A stretch of DNA of 39,309 nucleotides from a virus. Positions 30,221 through 37,198 of the stretch are shown piece by piece. The notes under the pieces are model-generated. The model saw nothing but the letters and a program-made list of their open reading frames with translations. It ran no database searches and was not told the DNA's origin. Position numbers and translations under genes: made by a program. Position 1 is the first letter of the stretch. Each line of letters opens with the position of its first letter. The stretch covers positions 1 to 39,309 of the IMG/VR virus record IMGVR_UViG_3300033153_007005, one strand, 5' to 3'.

Positions 30221-30821
30221 TAGTGAACAAATAAATGAATTAAGGGCGTTGGGAGATACCAGAGACAAAATCGAATGGAGAATCGGGGAAATCGCAAAGG
30301 AGGCATGGGATCACAACATAGCAACCGGCGGTCAGTATTATAAGTTTCAAATATTCACGGCGGTTGCCCGTGAAGCCAGGTGCAGTAGGGGGCGTGTTGA
30401 AAAGCTATATAACATGGTTCAGTTCTATTCCAGGGAGGTTAGGGAAAGGTACCCAGATTACAAACTGGGTCATTTTGAGGTGGCCATGAACTTTGGGGTA
30501 GAGGAGGCGGCGGACGTCCTGGAATATGTAGAAACCTATATCGAGGACACAGGCAAACTGCCGAAGGTAAACGACCTAGATTTTCTTTACAGGCGGGAGG
30601 TAAAGGGGCAATTAACCGATGATGAGATAATGGAAAGCACCGGGCATAAGCCCTACAACCCGGATCTTCTCCAGGAAAAAATCATAGATTTATTAAAATC
30701 AATCAGGGGATTGTTGCTCAATAAGCCCTTGACAAATGCTCAGAAAGAAAAAATAAACAGGGGGATTGAATTGATAGAATCTGCTTTGATTGACACAACA
30801 GAAGTCATAACCTATAATTGA
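30213..30821 (+). CDS. hypothetical helix-turn-helix-type protein
   Basis: ATG 30213 overlaps the previous stop by eight bases. The 202-residue helical product has EWRIGEIAKEAWDHN, then FTAVAREARCSRGRVEKLYN, which resembles a helix-turn-helix or ParB/KorB-like recognition region. It continues with GHFEVAMNFGVEEAADVLEY and a coiled C-terminus. The layout is like phage and plasmid DNA-binding proteins of unknown role. It is the last gene of the plus-strand operon, directly before a strong terminator. Confidence 0.6.
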   Translation: MLNSEQINELRALGDTRDKIEWRIGEIAKEAWDHNIATGGQYYKFQIFTAVAREARCSRGRVEKLYNMVQFYSREVRERYPDYKLGHFEVAMNFGVEEAADVLEYVETYIEDTGKLPKVNDLDFLYRREVKGQLTDDEIMESTGHKPYNPDLLQEKIIDLLKSIRGLLLNKPLTNAQKEKINRGIELIESALIDTTEVITYN

Positions 30822-30875
30822 GACAGAAGTTTCTCGCTTCTATCTCTCCTCCTGGTTAGGTGCTGTAAAGCACGA

Positions 30876-30905
30876 CCCCCCTGGTTGATCCGCCAGGGGG
30901 GTTTA
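30876..30905. terminator. bidirectional hairpin terminator
   Basis: CCCCCCTGG (30876-30884) and CCAGGGGGG (30893-30901) form a perfect nine-base stem around TTGATCCG, followed by TTTATT. A small GTGCT/AGCAC hairpin lies just before. Same core sequence as the terminator at 17.85 kb, and again between convergent operons. Confidence 0.88.
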
Positions 30906-30977
30906 TTGTCATCAGACAAAATTCTCTTGGTTAGGGAAACATAAGCCACAGACAGATAACAATGAATATAATCAAAC

Positions 30978-31418
30978 TCATTTTATCTCCAGGGCGGCAG
31001 GTGAATATTCGATCTCACGTAACAATGTGTCCGGCTCGGCCACCTCAATATTCACTCTGGGGTTGATCTGGGTTTCTTTGCGGTGGGGCATGATCAAATT
31101 TCTGAACCTCGCGTTTTCTTCCGCGATCCTGTCCAGGACTGACCGATCATATGTTGCCCTGACATAGCCTTTAGTGAACTTTGCCCTGATCCCAAAGGCG
31201 ATAACCGACTTCCCGATCTTTGGGACGATCTCATCTATTATCGCCTGGCAACCCTGCATCTTTTCTCTGTATGGCGACTCTGCCCTTTGCAGTCGCTTTT
31301 CAGCGCGGGCCAGGGATTGACGGGCTTTGATTACCGCCTCGTCGGTTTCCCGGGCTTTGTAGGCTTTTCTCCAATCATATAAAGCCATTGTCAATTTCTT
31401 TGCTGTTTTTTTGTTCAT
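30978..31418 (-). CDS. Gam-like / coiled-coil hypothetical protein (second copy type)
   Basis: The 146-residue product starts with a basic coiled coil (SLARAEKRLQRAESPYREKM) and has PKIGKSVIAFGIRAKFTKGY and a VRATYDRSVLDRI segment. These resemble the GKxV...K.R..WD...L motif order of the gene at 24.0-24.4 kb. The C-terminus differs. It may be a distant paralogue acting on DNA ends. It has an AGGAGAAAAC site before its ATG. Function not established. Confidence 0.5.
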   Translation of the reverse strand: MNKKTAKKLTMALYDWRKAYKARETDEAVIKARQSLARAEKRLQRAESPYREKMQGCQAIIDEIVPKIGKSVIAFGIRAKFTKGYVRATYDRSVLDRIAEENARFRNLIMPHRKETQINPRVNIEVAEPDTLLREIEYSPAALEIK

Positions 31419-31435
31419 GGTTTTCTCCTTTTAGA

Positions 31436-31675
31436 TTATTCTCCCTTAGCGATCTTGCGGTCATAATCCGCTTTGATGAACTGATCGTTTATTCTGGGGT
31501 CGCCGCCGGTGAATAGAAAATCCGCCATATCGTTTTCCGCCTCACAGTCAGGACACATGTCATATTCATTTATGTCTTCTCTGTATTCTCCGCATTGGCA
31601 ACAAAATGGTGCCAGGGGATCGTCATATAACAGCTGTTCTAATTCGGCCTCATCAATGGTTAGTTTTCCGATCAT
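31436..31675 (-). CDS. small zinc-ribbon acidic protein
   Basis: The 79-residue product has FCCQCGEYRED and MCPDCEAENDMAD, two CxxC knuckles for one zinc, in an acidic context. The upstream gene's final codons hold its AGGAGGG site, as in other pairs of this region. Function unknown. Confidence 0.6.
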   Translation of the reverse strand: MIGKLTIDEAELEQLLYDDPLAPFCCQCGEYREDINEYDMCPDCEAENDMADFLFTGGDPRINDQFIKADYDRKIAKGE

Positions 31676-32064
31676 TTTTCCCTCCTATCCAATTCTTCCA
31701 ATATCCTCTTCACCTGCCATTCCCTTTCAACGCCCTGCGTGATGACGCTAGCAAACCAGGCAATGGTTCTGGCGACGCTCTCAATATTCCGAGTGCCCGC
31801 AATAACCTCATCAACCGTCACCAATTTATCAGCATTAGTAATATACCTAAGATGCTCTTTGAAGTCACAAATTAAAAGCCTTAACTGCTTTTCTGTGAAG
31901 AAGTCCTTCCTCAACAGCAGCCATAAAGCATCACCTGGCTTGGCCTCTTTACAGACAGTCTCAGGAGTTACCCACTTCCTCCCTCTGAACATCTTTTCCA
32001 GTTCTTCTCTTTTGTAGCAGGTGTTTTCTAAAGATAGAATATAATCAATCGTGATCCGTTTCAT
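31672..32064 (-). CDS. Imm5-like phage protein (copy 2)
   Basis: AGGAGGAGCT before the ATG at 32064 selects this start over an in-frame start at 32091. The 130-residue product matches the plus-strand protein at 20.5-21.0 kb over MKRITIDYILSLE, MFRGRKWVTPET, FTEKQLRLLICDFKEH and EREWQVKRILEELDRRE. The middle Ala-rich region is shorter and diverged. The two are paralogues in opposite orientation. The role is unknown; the fold resembles putative immunity proteins. Confidence 0.7.
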   Translation of the reverse strand: MKRITIDYILSLENTCYKREELEKMFRGRKWVTPETVCKEAKPGDALWLLLRKDFFTEKQLRLLICDFKEHLRYITNADKLVTVDEVIAGTRNIESVARTIAWFASVITQGVEREWQVKRILEELDRREK

Positions 32065-32432
32065 AGCTCCTCCTGGGTTAGTGGATGACAATCAAATTCC
32101 CGTTTGCAGCCGTGGCACTCTCCCCGGTCACAACGGGAAGGTGGCACGTCGTCAATTGTCTCATATGAATATGGTTGATCTGCAAAGTATATAATCATTT
32201 TGACCCATTCAATTGGCTCAACCGGGTGTTCTGGATAATCTACTTTGTCCTGAAAGACTGCTTTTGATACTTCGTTTGAAAACTGATTTGCGAAGCCGTC
32301 AACTGCTTTATCCCAATCGAACCCCGGCGATTGATTTGATTTTTTGATCCGCCCAGCCAGGAATACCGCCTTTTGACGGCGGTATTCTCTGGACTCGATC
32401 GCATTTTTGATTTTTTTAGTTATGTAGTTCAT
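32061..32432 (-). CDS. hypothetical protein with C-terminal Cys cluster
   Basis: The 123-residue product has a basic N-terminal helix (YITKKIKNAIESREYRRQKA) and an aromatic middle (WVKMIIYFADQPYSYE). Its Cys-rich end, RCDRGECHGCKREFDCHP, could bind zinc or an iron-sulfur cluster. The start and stop overlap neighbours. No family is recognised. Confidence 0.55.
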   Translation of the reverse strand: MNYITKKIKNAIESREYRRQKAVFLAGRIKKSNQSPGFDWDKAVDGFANQFSNEVSKAVFQDKVDYPEHPVEPIEWVKMIIYFADQPYSYETIDDVPPSRCDRGECHGCKREFDCHPLTQEEL

Positions 32433-32614
32433 AACTTTGCCTCAATTGTTATCGTTACAATGGTTCGTTTGGTTTGGATCAGCTCTTTATACCAGGGCTT
32501 GTTGTGATCGTTGTGAAAGGTTTCCAGGGGTAGGACTCCCCAGAATGTATAGGAGTTTCCGAACCATTGTGAAATCAATACGCTCTCATCTCTTAGCTCA
32601 AATAGAAAAGTCAT
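32429..32614 (-). CDS. small hypothetical protein
   Basis: ATG at 32614 overlaps the clamp-like gene's TGA (ATGA), so it is preferred to a GTG at 32629. The 61-residue product is beta-rich (TFLFELRDESVLISQWFGNS; RTIVTITIEAKL) and looks like one small barrel or sheet. It is coupled to the sliding-clamp-like gene, which may hint at a joint role. Nothing further can be read. Confidence 0.6.
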   Translation of the reverse strand: MTFLFELRDESVLISQWFGNSYTFWGVLPLETFHNDHNKPWYKELIQTKRTIVTITIEAKL

Positions 32615-33126
32615 TTGTCTTTTCCCCACTTTTTAATGTGCATGGGCATAATAATTGCCACCGCGTCGTTGTCCAGCTTGGAAATTTTGACAGGTTCCTC
32701 TTCACCGGTAAAGGTTAGGATTACAAGATCGTCGCCCGGCATATCCTTTAAATCGGCAAGATATTTTTTGCTTAATCCAATCTTGAACTTGACCCCGCCA
32801 TTTTTTATTTGGTCTTCTACGAGGCCAACAATTTCACTCCAGGCTGGATAGAGATCGTCGCTTTCTGTAAATTCCTGCGGCTTGGGGGTTACGGTGACCT
32901 TATTTTCTGGTATCAAGGTTTTATTCAGATAGTCCTTTAAGAACTCAGGTGTTTTAATCATGTGCAGTCGGCACCCGTCAGTTGCAACGGTGTTATTTTC
33001 TTCGATCCTGATTCCCTTCAGGGCGTTGTTGTAGCAGTATTCTTTTTTGTTTTTGCAGGCCACTTGCAACCAGCGCAGTTTCTGGGATTCGGCCTTATCA
33101 GTTGGTTTGATAACGTGTGTGTTCAT
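32611..33126 (-). CDS. mini sliding-clamp-like protein (DnaN-related)
   Basis: The 171-residue product has two stretches typical of the bacterial beta clamp. One is TVATDGCRLHMIKTPE, like ATDGHRLH in DnaN. The other is EPVKISKLDNDAVAIIMPMH near the C-terminus, like the DnaN end that finishes IMPM(R/H). A helix/strand region LSKKYLADLKDMPGDDLVIL lies between them. It is about half the length of DnaN (about 370), so it probably holds one and a half domains and would need a higher oligomer to close a ring. Likely role: processivity factor or decoy at the replication fork. Confidence 0.55.
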   Translation of the reverse strand: MNTHVIKPTDKAESQKLRWLQVACKNKKEYCYNNALKGIRIEENNTVATDGCRLHMIKTPEFLKDYLNKTLIPENKVTVTPKPQEFTESDDLYPAWSEIVGLVEDQIKNGGVKFKIGLSKKYLADLKDMPGDDLVILTFTGEEEPVKISKLDNDAVAIIMPMHIKKWGKDK

Positions 33127-33140
33127 ATTGTCTCCTTTTT

Positions 33141-33473
33141 TTATTTGGCCATTTTGTCAAATCGAACTTCATCTAACAGGTCATCTACAATTCCCCACAG
33201 TTCCCGAGACAAATATTCGTAGATGCAGATTTGAATATATTTGTGGGGTTCTTCGTTGCCGCAGGTCAAATCGGGCTTCCAGTGCCGAATAATCGGGTCT
33301 TTGCCATATTCAAGAATATCGTCGTAGTAGATCGGGCAGCTGGAATCGGCGATTTCTGCAATTATATCGTAGTAGAAATCATCTGGCTCGCTAGGGTTAT
33401 CTTCGATATAACTTCTGAGTTCGTCTTTGCAATCATCGAGTAGATCTTCGACATTATAATTTTGTGTGTTCAT
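33141..33473 (-). CDS. acidic hypothetical protein, first gene of an early operon
   Basis: The 110-residue product is strongly acidic (NVEDLLDDCKDELRSYIEDN; EPDDFYYDIIAEIADSS) with many aromatic residues. Acidic proteins made first by phages are sometimes DNA mimics, but no such family is recognised here. It is directly downstream of a minus-strand promoter. Its start region (GGAGACAATATGAACACACA) is identical to that of the clamp-like gene that follows it. Confidence 0.6.
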   Translation of the reverse strand: MNTQNYNVEDLLDDCKDELRSYIEDNPSEPDDFYYDIIAEIADSSCPIYYDDILEYGKDPIIRHWKPDLTCGNEEPHKYIQICIYEYLSRELWGIVDDLLDEVRFDKMAK

Positions 33474-33503
33474 ATTGTCTCCTTTTCTAGTGATTATATC
33501 CTC

Positions 33504-33532
33504 ATACTACCAGAACAATTATTCTTTGTCAA
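33504..33532 (-). promoter_or_regulatory. sigma-70 promoter for the early minus-strand operon
   Basis: On the minus strand TTGACA (33532-33527), a 17-base spacer, then TAGTAT (33509-33504; four of six). The -35 lies in CTATTGACAA, the same ten bases found at the 19.9 kb operator. Confidence 0.6.
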
Positions 33533-33541
33533 TAGGTAATT

Positions 33542-33553
33542 CTAACAGATTAC
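33542..33553. promoter_or_regulatory. operator-like motif copy 1
   Basis: CTAACAGATTAC at 33542-33553 lies just upstream of the minus-strand -35 box. The same 12 bases recur in reverse at 36221-36232 beside another promoter. GGTAAT/ATTACC also make an inverted repeat over this site (33535-33554). Confidence 0.45.
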
Positions 33554-33559
33554 CTTGAT

Positions 33560-34090
33560 AATATTGTTAAGAGTGGGGGGGGCAAAAGCCCGGTTTTTGA
33601 CAAAAGGGATAAAAAGGGGCTATTTCCCGGAAGGGTTTAAAACCCCTTGTTTGCATAAGGCGTTTTTTTGCTTATATACAAAAATTTAGGTGAAAATCGC
33701 TTAATAGGGCATTTTTTAGCGTTTGACTCAGGACGGTTTTTGTCAGGTCAGTGATGTCATCGCCGGGCCGGGATCGCGTCTCTGGGATTGTGGGCGATCA
33801 GGATACCCGGACGGTTGCCGACGCGTAGCCTGGAAAGATGTAGTGTCCGGGATATAATAACGCTGGATACGCTTTATGTCTTTGTTAAAGTGCAACCTTT
33901 ATTGTCTGCCACGGCCTATCGTGTGATTACTTTCCTGCCACGGCCCGTTATATGCACGCCTGCCTTAAAAGCTCTTATATAGGCAACCGTATATAGTTCC
34001 CGGCCTTCTTGCCGTTATTGTTATCTAAGCACGCCGGGGATCGGCCCGGTCATGCCTTTTATCGGGCGGGTTCTTGCCGTGCTTAAATGA
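33560..34090. other. non-coding, structure-rich region (possible origin or small RNA locus)
   Basis: About 530 bases without a credible gene. An 11-base direct repeat CTGCCACGGCC occurs at 33906-33916 and 33935-33945. TAAGCACG near 34025 pairs with CGTGCTTA near 34078, enclosing CCGGG/CCCGG and other G+C-rich stems. GATCGC/GCGATC form another stem near 33772-33800. A+T-rich tracts lie at the left. A replication origin or a structured RNA would fit; neither is shown. Confidence 0.4.
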
Positions 34091-34094
34091 TTGA

Positions 34095-34137
34095 CCTGGG
34101 CCAGTTAGATTGACCGGCCCAGGCCATAGTGTTTTTT
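34095..34137 (+). terminator. hairpin, probable terminator of the structured region
   Basis: CCTGGGCC (34095-34102) and GGCCCAGG (34116-34123) form a perfect eight-base stem, followed eight bases later by TTTTTT (34132-34137). If it is a terminator, it would stop a plus-strand RNA from the non-coding region to its left. Confidence 0.45.
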
Positions 34138-34147
34138 ATCGTTATAT

Positions 34148-34342
34148 TTAACCAACTACAATCAACTCCAGTGTTAGGACATAAAACTTGTCCTTGATCT
34201 CACTTCCGCAGCAGTGGCAGTTAAGACGGGTTGATCCCGGAAACTCCTTGAGCGTTTTTTCTGTGACGTCATCGCTATGATGTTGGTTGTAGTTGATACA
34301 ACCGGGACACAATACAATGGTCGTTTTTTTATCGGATTGCAT
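34148..34342 (-). CDS. small zinc-ribbon protein
   Basis: The 64-residue product has LCPGCINYNQHH and NCHCCGSEI, two CxxC pairs, and a beta-strand end (FYVLTLELIVVG). A GGAGGG site lies 13 bases before the ATG. It follows the larger gene at 34346 in the same direction. Function unknown. Confidence 0.6.
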   Translation of the reverse strand: MQSDKKTTIVLCPGCINYNQHHSDDVTEKTLKEFPGSTRLNCHCCGSEIKDKFYVLTLELIVVG

Positions 34343-34345
34343 GAT

Positions 34346-35185
34346 TTATCGTCCCTCCAATATTGAATAGCATCCAGGACATCGACCGTTGCCGTATTGA
34401 TCGGCCAGCAGGACGTCATCTAGGCGCAGTGGTTCGGCCTCACCTAGATTAGGTCTGTTGTCCTGGATATAATCTTCTATATCCATGATTTTATAGTCTT
34501 CCAGCTGTTTTATTACGCGGGCATTCCCTGAAGTTCCCGGATCATTTATATACCAGTGATAATTGTCATCGGTATACCAGGACGCGCCGCAGTGTGGGCA
34601 CGATATATAACCGTCCTGATCCATTAAGAACTGATCGCCGGTAACCTCGAAGACACGGGGTCGTGTGTACCCGCCTCTTATATCGCAACCGTTATGCACT
34701 TGAAGTAAAACATATTCCCCACGGTAGTTGACGCCGTTTATCTTGCCGTCAATGGAGAGGTAGGTATATTGCAGTCCTTGCGATAAATTGGAGTCGTGGT
34801 TATAGGTATTAACTGAGAACGGTTCGCCCTCACCATATAACCCGTGGACGTCGCAACCGTGGACATTAACCAGCTCTTCTAAAAACAGTTCTATATCAGC
34901 TAGGTAGGACTGATCGCTGGGTTGTTGGCGTGAGAACGCCTGAAAAACTTGATCCAGCTCCTCATCGTAGGTCAGGTTATCGGCCATGTGAAAGAACACG
35001 TTTTTTGTATATTCTACGCTGCCATATCTGAAGGATAAAGCAACCCGGTTCTCATTGATAAAATCCCGGCCCTGGTTTCTTTCCCAATGCCTGCCGTGGA
35101 CCGAACCGCTATCTAGGAAGTGTGCCCCGGTATTAGTTTTTAGCATTGTGCTAATCATATCCAGTGTTTTTTGATCCCTATTCAT
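34346..35185 (-). CDS. conserved phage protein of unknown function (HFLDSG/GRHWERN family)
   Basis: The 279-residue product has TGAHFLDSGSVHGRHWERNQ near the start, then GLYGEGEPFSVNTYNHDSNL, LSQGLQYTYLSIDG and LLQVHNGCDIRGGYTRPRVF. It ends with two CxxC pairs (CPHCGASW, CPGCYSIL). This motif series recurs in proteins of many actinobacterial and other phages; none is characterised to my knowledge. The conserved His, Trp, Asp and Asn residues suggest an enzyme or a metal-binding protein. An AGGAGATAAAAAAAC site precedes the ATG. Confidence 0.75.
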   Translation of the reverse strand: MNRDQKTLDMISTMLKTNTGAHFLDSGSVHGRHWERNQGRDFINENRVALSFRYGSVEYTKNVFFHMADNLTYDEELDQVFQAFSRQQPSDQSYLADIELFLEELVNVHGCDVHGLYGEGEPFSVNTYNHDSNLSQGLQYTYLSIDGKINGVNYRGEYVLLQVHNGCDIRGGYTRPRVFEVTGDQFLMDQDGYISCPHCGASWYTDDNYHWYINDPGTSGNARVIKQLEDYKIMDIEDYIQDNRPNLGEAEPLRLDDVLLADQYGNGRCPGCYSILEGR

Positions 35186-35299
35186 GTTTTTTTATCTCCT
35201 CTAATTTAATAATAGTTGCTGCCGTTGTTGTTCAAGTATTTTTCAATCCTGGTTTAGGTCATTGTCTTATATATATGTCTCCTCTTTTTCCTTTATTAG

Positions 35300-35428
35300 T
35301 CATAACTTTATTGCTCCTGTAAGCATATAAAACATATATAACACGGGTATCATATCCATAAACAAATCCCAACCACAAGGTTTATCTGCCCAATAGAAGG
35401 CTCTGCTTATAGCGTCTTTATCTATCAT
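35300..35428 (-). CDS. small hydrophobic protein
   Basis: ATG at 35428 has an AAAGGAGACACAAAG site. The 42-residue product (opening MIDKDAISRAFYWADKP) ends in a hydrophobic, Met/Leu/Tyr-rich segment (MIPVLYMFYMLTGAIKL) that could insert in the membrane. It fills most of the gap between its neighbours. Real status is uncertain because of its size. Confidence 0.45.
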   Translation of the reverse strand: MIDKDAISRAFYWADKPCGWDLFMDMIPVLYMFYMLTGAIKL

Positions 35429-35441
35429 CTTTGTGTCTCCT

Positions 35442-35957
35442 TTATTTTATTCTATCTAGCTGGAATGCTGTTTCAGTTGTTATCGTGGGCTGCCGGGTTG
35501 TGTCAGGTATCGGGTATATTCCGAACCCAAACGGCAGGTCGTCTATATTTATTGGAGCTATGTGGCCCAACGGGTCAAGCATGTAACCGTTATAGATAAC
35601 CACCCAGTGAGATTGATCCTCTAGCAGGTAGATCATGGGGAACTTTCCCGACATAGCATCGTCTATATATTCCCTGTCCCAGTCTATCCCGCTGTTGATC
35701 CCCGTTTCATGCAAGAGGTTCTGTATATCGGCAGGGAATAGGCGATAATCATTCCCGCCGGTATAATCCAAGTGCCACTCCCCGGACGTAGCACATGGAA
35801 CTTCCTTATTGTAGTACTTTGCTATCATCATAGCTGATGCCACCCCGCAGTCATTCCTATTCGTTTGGAGTGTAAACATCGTTAGAAGTGTGACTAATAA
35901 GTTGATCATGTTATCATTCCCGTTATATATCTCAGTGTCCTTGATCTCTCCACCCAT
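35442..35957 (-). CDS. C39-like papain-fold cysteine peptidase
   Basis: The product has TNRNDCGVASAMMIAKYYN, with the catalytic-type Cys in DCGVAS. Later it has SHWVVIYNGYMLDPLG, with the His in SHWVV and a following Asp, as in C39-like peptidases. A hydrophobic stretch INLLVTLLTMFTL precedes the domain and may be a signal anchor, in which case the start could be ATG 35909 rather than 35957. Such phage proteins may cleave peptides or act on ubiquitin-like or toxin precursors. No ATP-binding or partner gene is adjacent. The target is unknown. Confidence 0.65.
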   Translation of the reverse strand: MGGEIKDTEIYNGNDNMINLLVTLLTMFTLQTNRNDCGVASAMMIAKYYNKEVPCATSGEWHLDYTGGNDYRLFPADIQNLLHETGINSGIDWDREYIDDAMSGKFPMIYLLEDQSHWVVIYNGYMLDPLGHIAPINIDDLPFGFGIYPIPDTTRQPTITTETAFQLDRIK

Positions 35958-36001
35958 ATCTCTCCACCCATGTTTAGGGCGTCCCCTCTCTCTCCACCCA
36001 T
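35945..36001. repeat. three direct copies of a 13-base motif
   Basis: TCTCTCCACCCAT occurs at 35945-35957, 35959-35971 and 35989-36001. On the minus strand each copy is ATGGGTGGAGAGA, a potential start codon with a downstream Shine-Dalgarno-like GGAG. The first copy coincides with the start of the peptidase gene. Confidence 0.8.
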
Positions 36002-36066
36002 ATCTGAGGCGCCTGGTCGGCTTTCTTTGTGTTAGCCTGCCGTTGTGGGCGTTGCAGGGATATATG

Positions 36067-36201
36067 TTAGATACCTAGAATATTGGAGAGAACAGTGGTT
36101 ATGTCCTGAGCTGCTCCCAGGATCGCCCATACAATGATCAGTCCCAAGATTGTGAAAAGAATTTGAGGTAACTTGTCCAGCAGTGAGTTCCCGGTATACA
36201 T
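36067..36201 (-). CDS. small single-span membrane protein
   Basis: ATG at 36201 is preceded by ATGGAGGATACACAC with a good GGAGG site. The 44-residue product opens MYTGNSLLDKLPQ and has one strong membrane segment (ILFTILGLIIVWAILGAA) and a short tail. It is first in an operon led by the promoter at 36241-36268. It might be a membrane-acting early protein (antiholin, superinfection exclusion), but nothing decides this. Confidence 0.6.
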   Translation of the reverse strand: MYTGNSLLDKLPQILFTILGLIIVWAILGAAQDITTVLSNILGI

Positions 36202-36220
36202 GTGTGTATCCTCCATATCT

Positions 36221-36232
36221 GTAATCTGTTAG
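36221..36232. promoter_or_regulatory. operator-like motif copy 2
   Basis: GTAATCTGTTAG is the reverse complement of the motif at 33542-33553. It lies between the -10 box of the 36.25 kb promoter and the start of the membrane protein gene, where a bound protein would block transcription. Confidence 0.45.
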
Positions 36233-36240
36233 CTATATAT

Positions 36241-36268
36241 ATAATAGCATAATAAGGGGGGATGTCAA
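36241..36268 (-). promoter_or_regulatory. sigma-70 promoter for the 36.2-34.1 kb operon
   Basis: On the minus strand TTGACA (36268-36263), 16 bases, then TATTAT (36246-36241; five of six), inside an A+T-rich tract. It drives the small membrane protein, the peptidase and the following genes. Confidence 0.65.
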
Positions 36269-36289
36269 GTACCTATTCCAGGAATGTGC

Positions 36290-36305
36290 CTAACAGCACT
36301 GTTAG
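36290..36305. promoter_or_regulatory. palindrome CTAACAG-CA-CTGTTAG
   Basis: Two perfect seven-base arms that match the core of the operator-like motifs at 33542 and 36221. It lies about 20 bases upstream of the minus-strand promoter, as expected for a dimer binding site. Confidence 0.5.
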
Positions 36306-36898
36306 CGGCTATGACACATACACTCCTATAACCAGGGCATTGGTATGGCCATGTAACCGGCCAGATCGTGATCCCAGCTCTTGCCTGACACCCCCACCGG
36401 TTTCACCATATCCGAGGCCGGATACAGGCGTAAGCCCACTTAAAAAATAGGTCAATTTTTGAAAACCGGAAAGTAGGATATATACATTAGGAATAGCTTG
36501 TATGTCGGAAGAGGAGGCAGAGGAGAGAAGAAAAACCGGGGCTGGATCTGTGTTTATAGCAGAGACAATAAAGGGTTATCTCCATGTATTGGGTAGATAA
36601 GGCTCAATATAGGTATATATATCAAGAAAAAAAGGTTTATTTCTATCAGGAAGCGCAAACACCCCTTACGATCAGGTATTCCCAGTCCTAACAAAGGATG
36701 TTGCAAAACGAACAGCTGTTATGAGCTATTATATCATGGTTCAACGCCCAGCCAGGGTATTAGTCGCCAGAGTTCCCTGGAGCTTTGCTGTTACTCGTTA
36801 AGGTTTTTGATTAGACAAACCTGCCTTTCCAGAATGTTCTCATTCTCGGAAAAAAATCCATAGAACTGTGTGCTCGCCGTTTCTCCTTGTCTATACCA
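36306..36898. other. mostly non-coding stretch
   Basis: About 590 bases with no convincing gene. A weak plus-strand promoter (TTGAAA 36459-36464, TATACA 36481-36486) precedes a 32-codon frame. A CCAGGG/CCCTGG stem lies near 36755-36780, and an AACAGCTGTT palindrome near 36713. It may hold a small RNA or regulatory DNA. Confidence 0.4.
36502..36600 (+). CDS. possible 32-residue peptide gene
   Basis: ATG 36502 opens MSEEEAEERRKTGAG and continues VFIAETIKGYLHVLGR to TAA 36600. An AGGAA lies eight bases upstream, and a weak promoter sits further up. It is the only plus-strand frame here with start signals, but the length makes chance occurrence quite possible. Confidence 0.25.
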   Translation: MSEEEAEERRKTGAGSVFIAETIKGYLHVLGR

Positions 36899-37198
36899 CT
36901 ATTTTTCTCTGCATTTCTCGCACCGTGTTTTCCACCAACCATGCCGTAAAAGCTGGCCCGACTTCCCGCATCTTTCACAGATCAGTTCGCTGGCCCAGCT
37001 CATCACTTCTATAAGGTCTAGGAATTGCTCCGTTGCGCCATTTGTGTAGAAACAAAGCTGTCCCCACTTCTCCTTTACCTGAGTCACTTCCGTTCCCTCT
37101 GGCATAGCATCGTAAAGAATATCTATTAGTTTTGACCACCCCTTGCCTACATACGATTTAGCGGTATCTCTATCTATCGCTTTCCTCCTCATCCTCAT
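36899..37198 (-). CDS. small protein with C-terminal zinc ribbon
   Basis: The start is taken at ATG 37198 (a TTG at 37210 and an ATG at 37192 are alternatives). The ~99-residue product has GKGWSKLIDILYDAMPEGTE, then QVKEKWGQLCFYT, then ICERCGKSGQLLRHGWWKTR and CEKCREK. The pattern QIKEKFGGLRFY...CE.CG...W.TRC..C is found in small phage and bacterial proteins of unknown function. It overlaps the preceding gene by about 29 bases. Confidence 0.65.
   Translation of the reverse strand: MRMRRKAIDRDTAKSYVGKGWSKLIDILYDAMPEGTEVTQVKEKWGQLCFYTNGATEQFLDLIEVMSWASELICERCGKSGQLLRHGWWKTRCEKCREK

Noticed and set aside
33788-33982. A 64-codon plus-strand frame in the non-coding block
   Set aside because: No ribosome-binding site, unconvincing composition, and it runs through repeats and stems.
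34020-34090. tRNA-like cloverleaf around the TAAGCACG/CGTGCTTA stem
   Set aside because: No consistent T-arm, anticodon stem or CCA-proximal bases could be fitted. No tRNA was found anywhere in the window.
35945-36001. CRISPR-like array of 13-base repeats
   Set aside because: Repeats are too short, there are only three, and spacers are unequal with no cas genes nearby.
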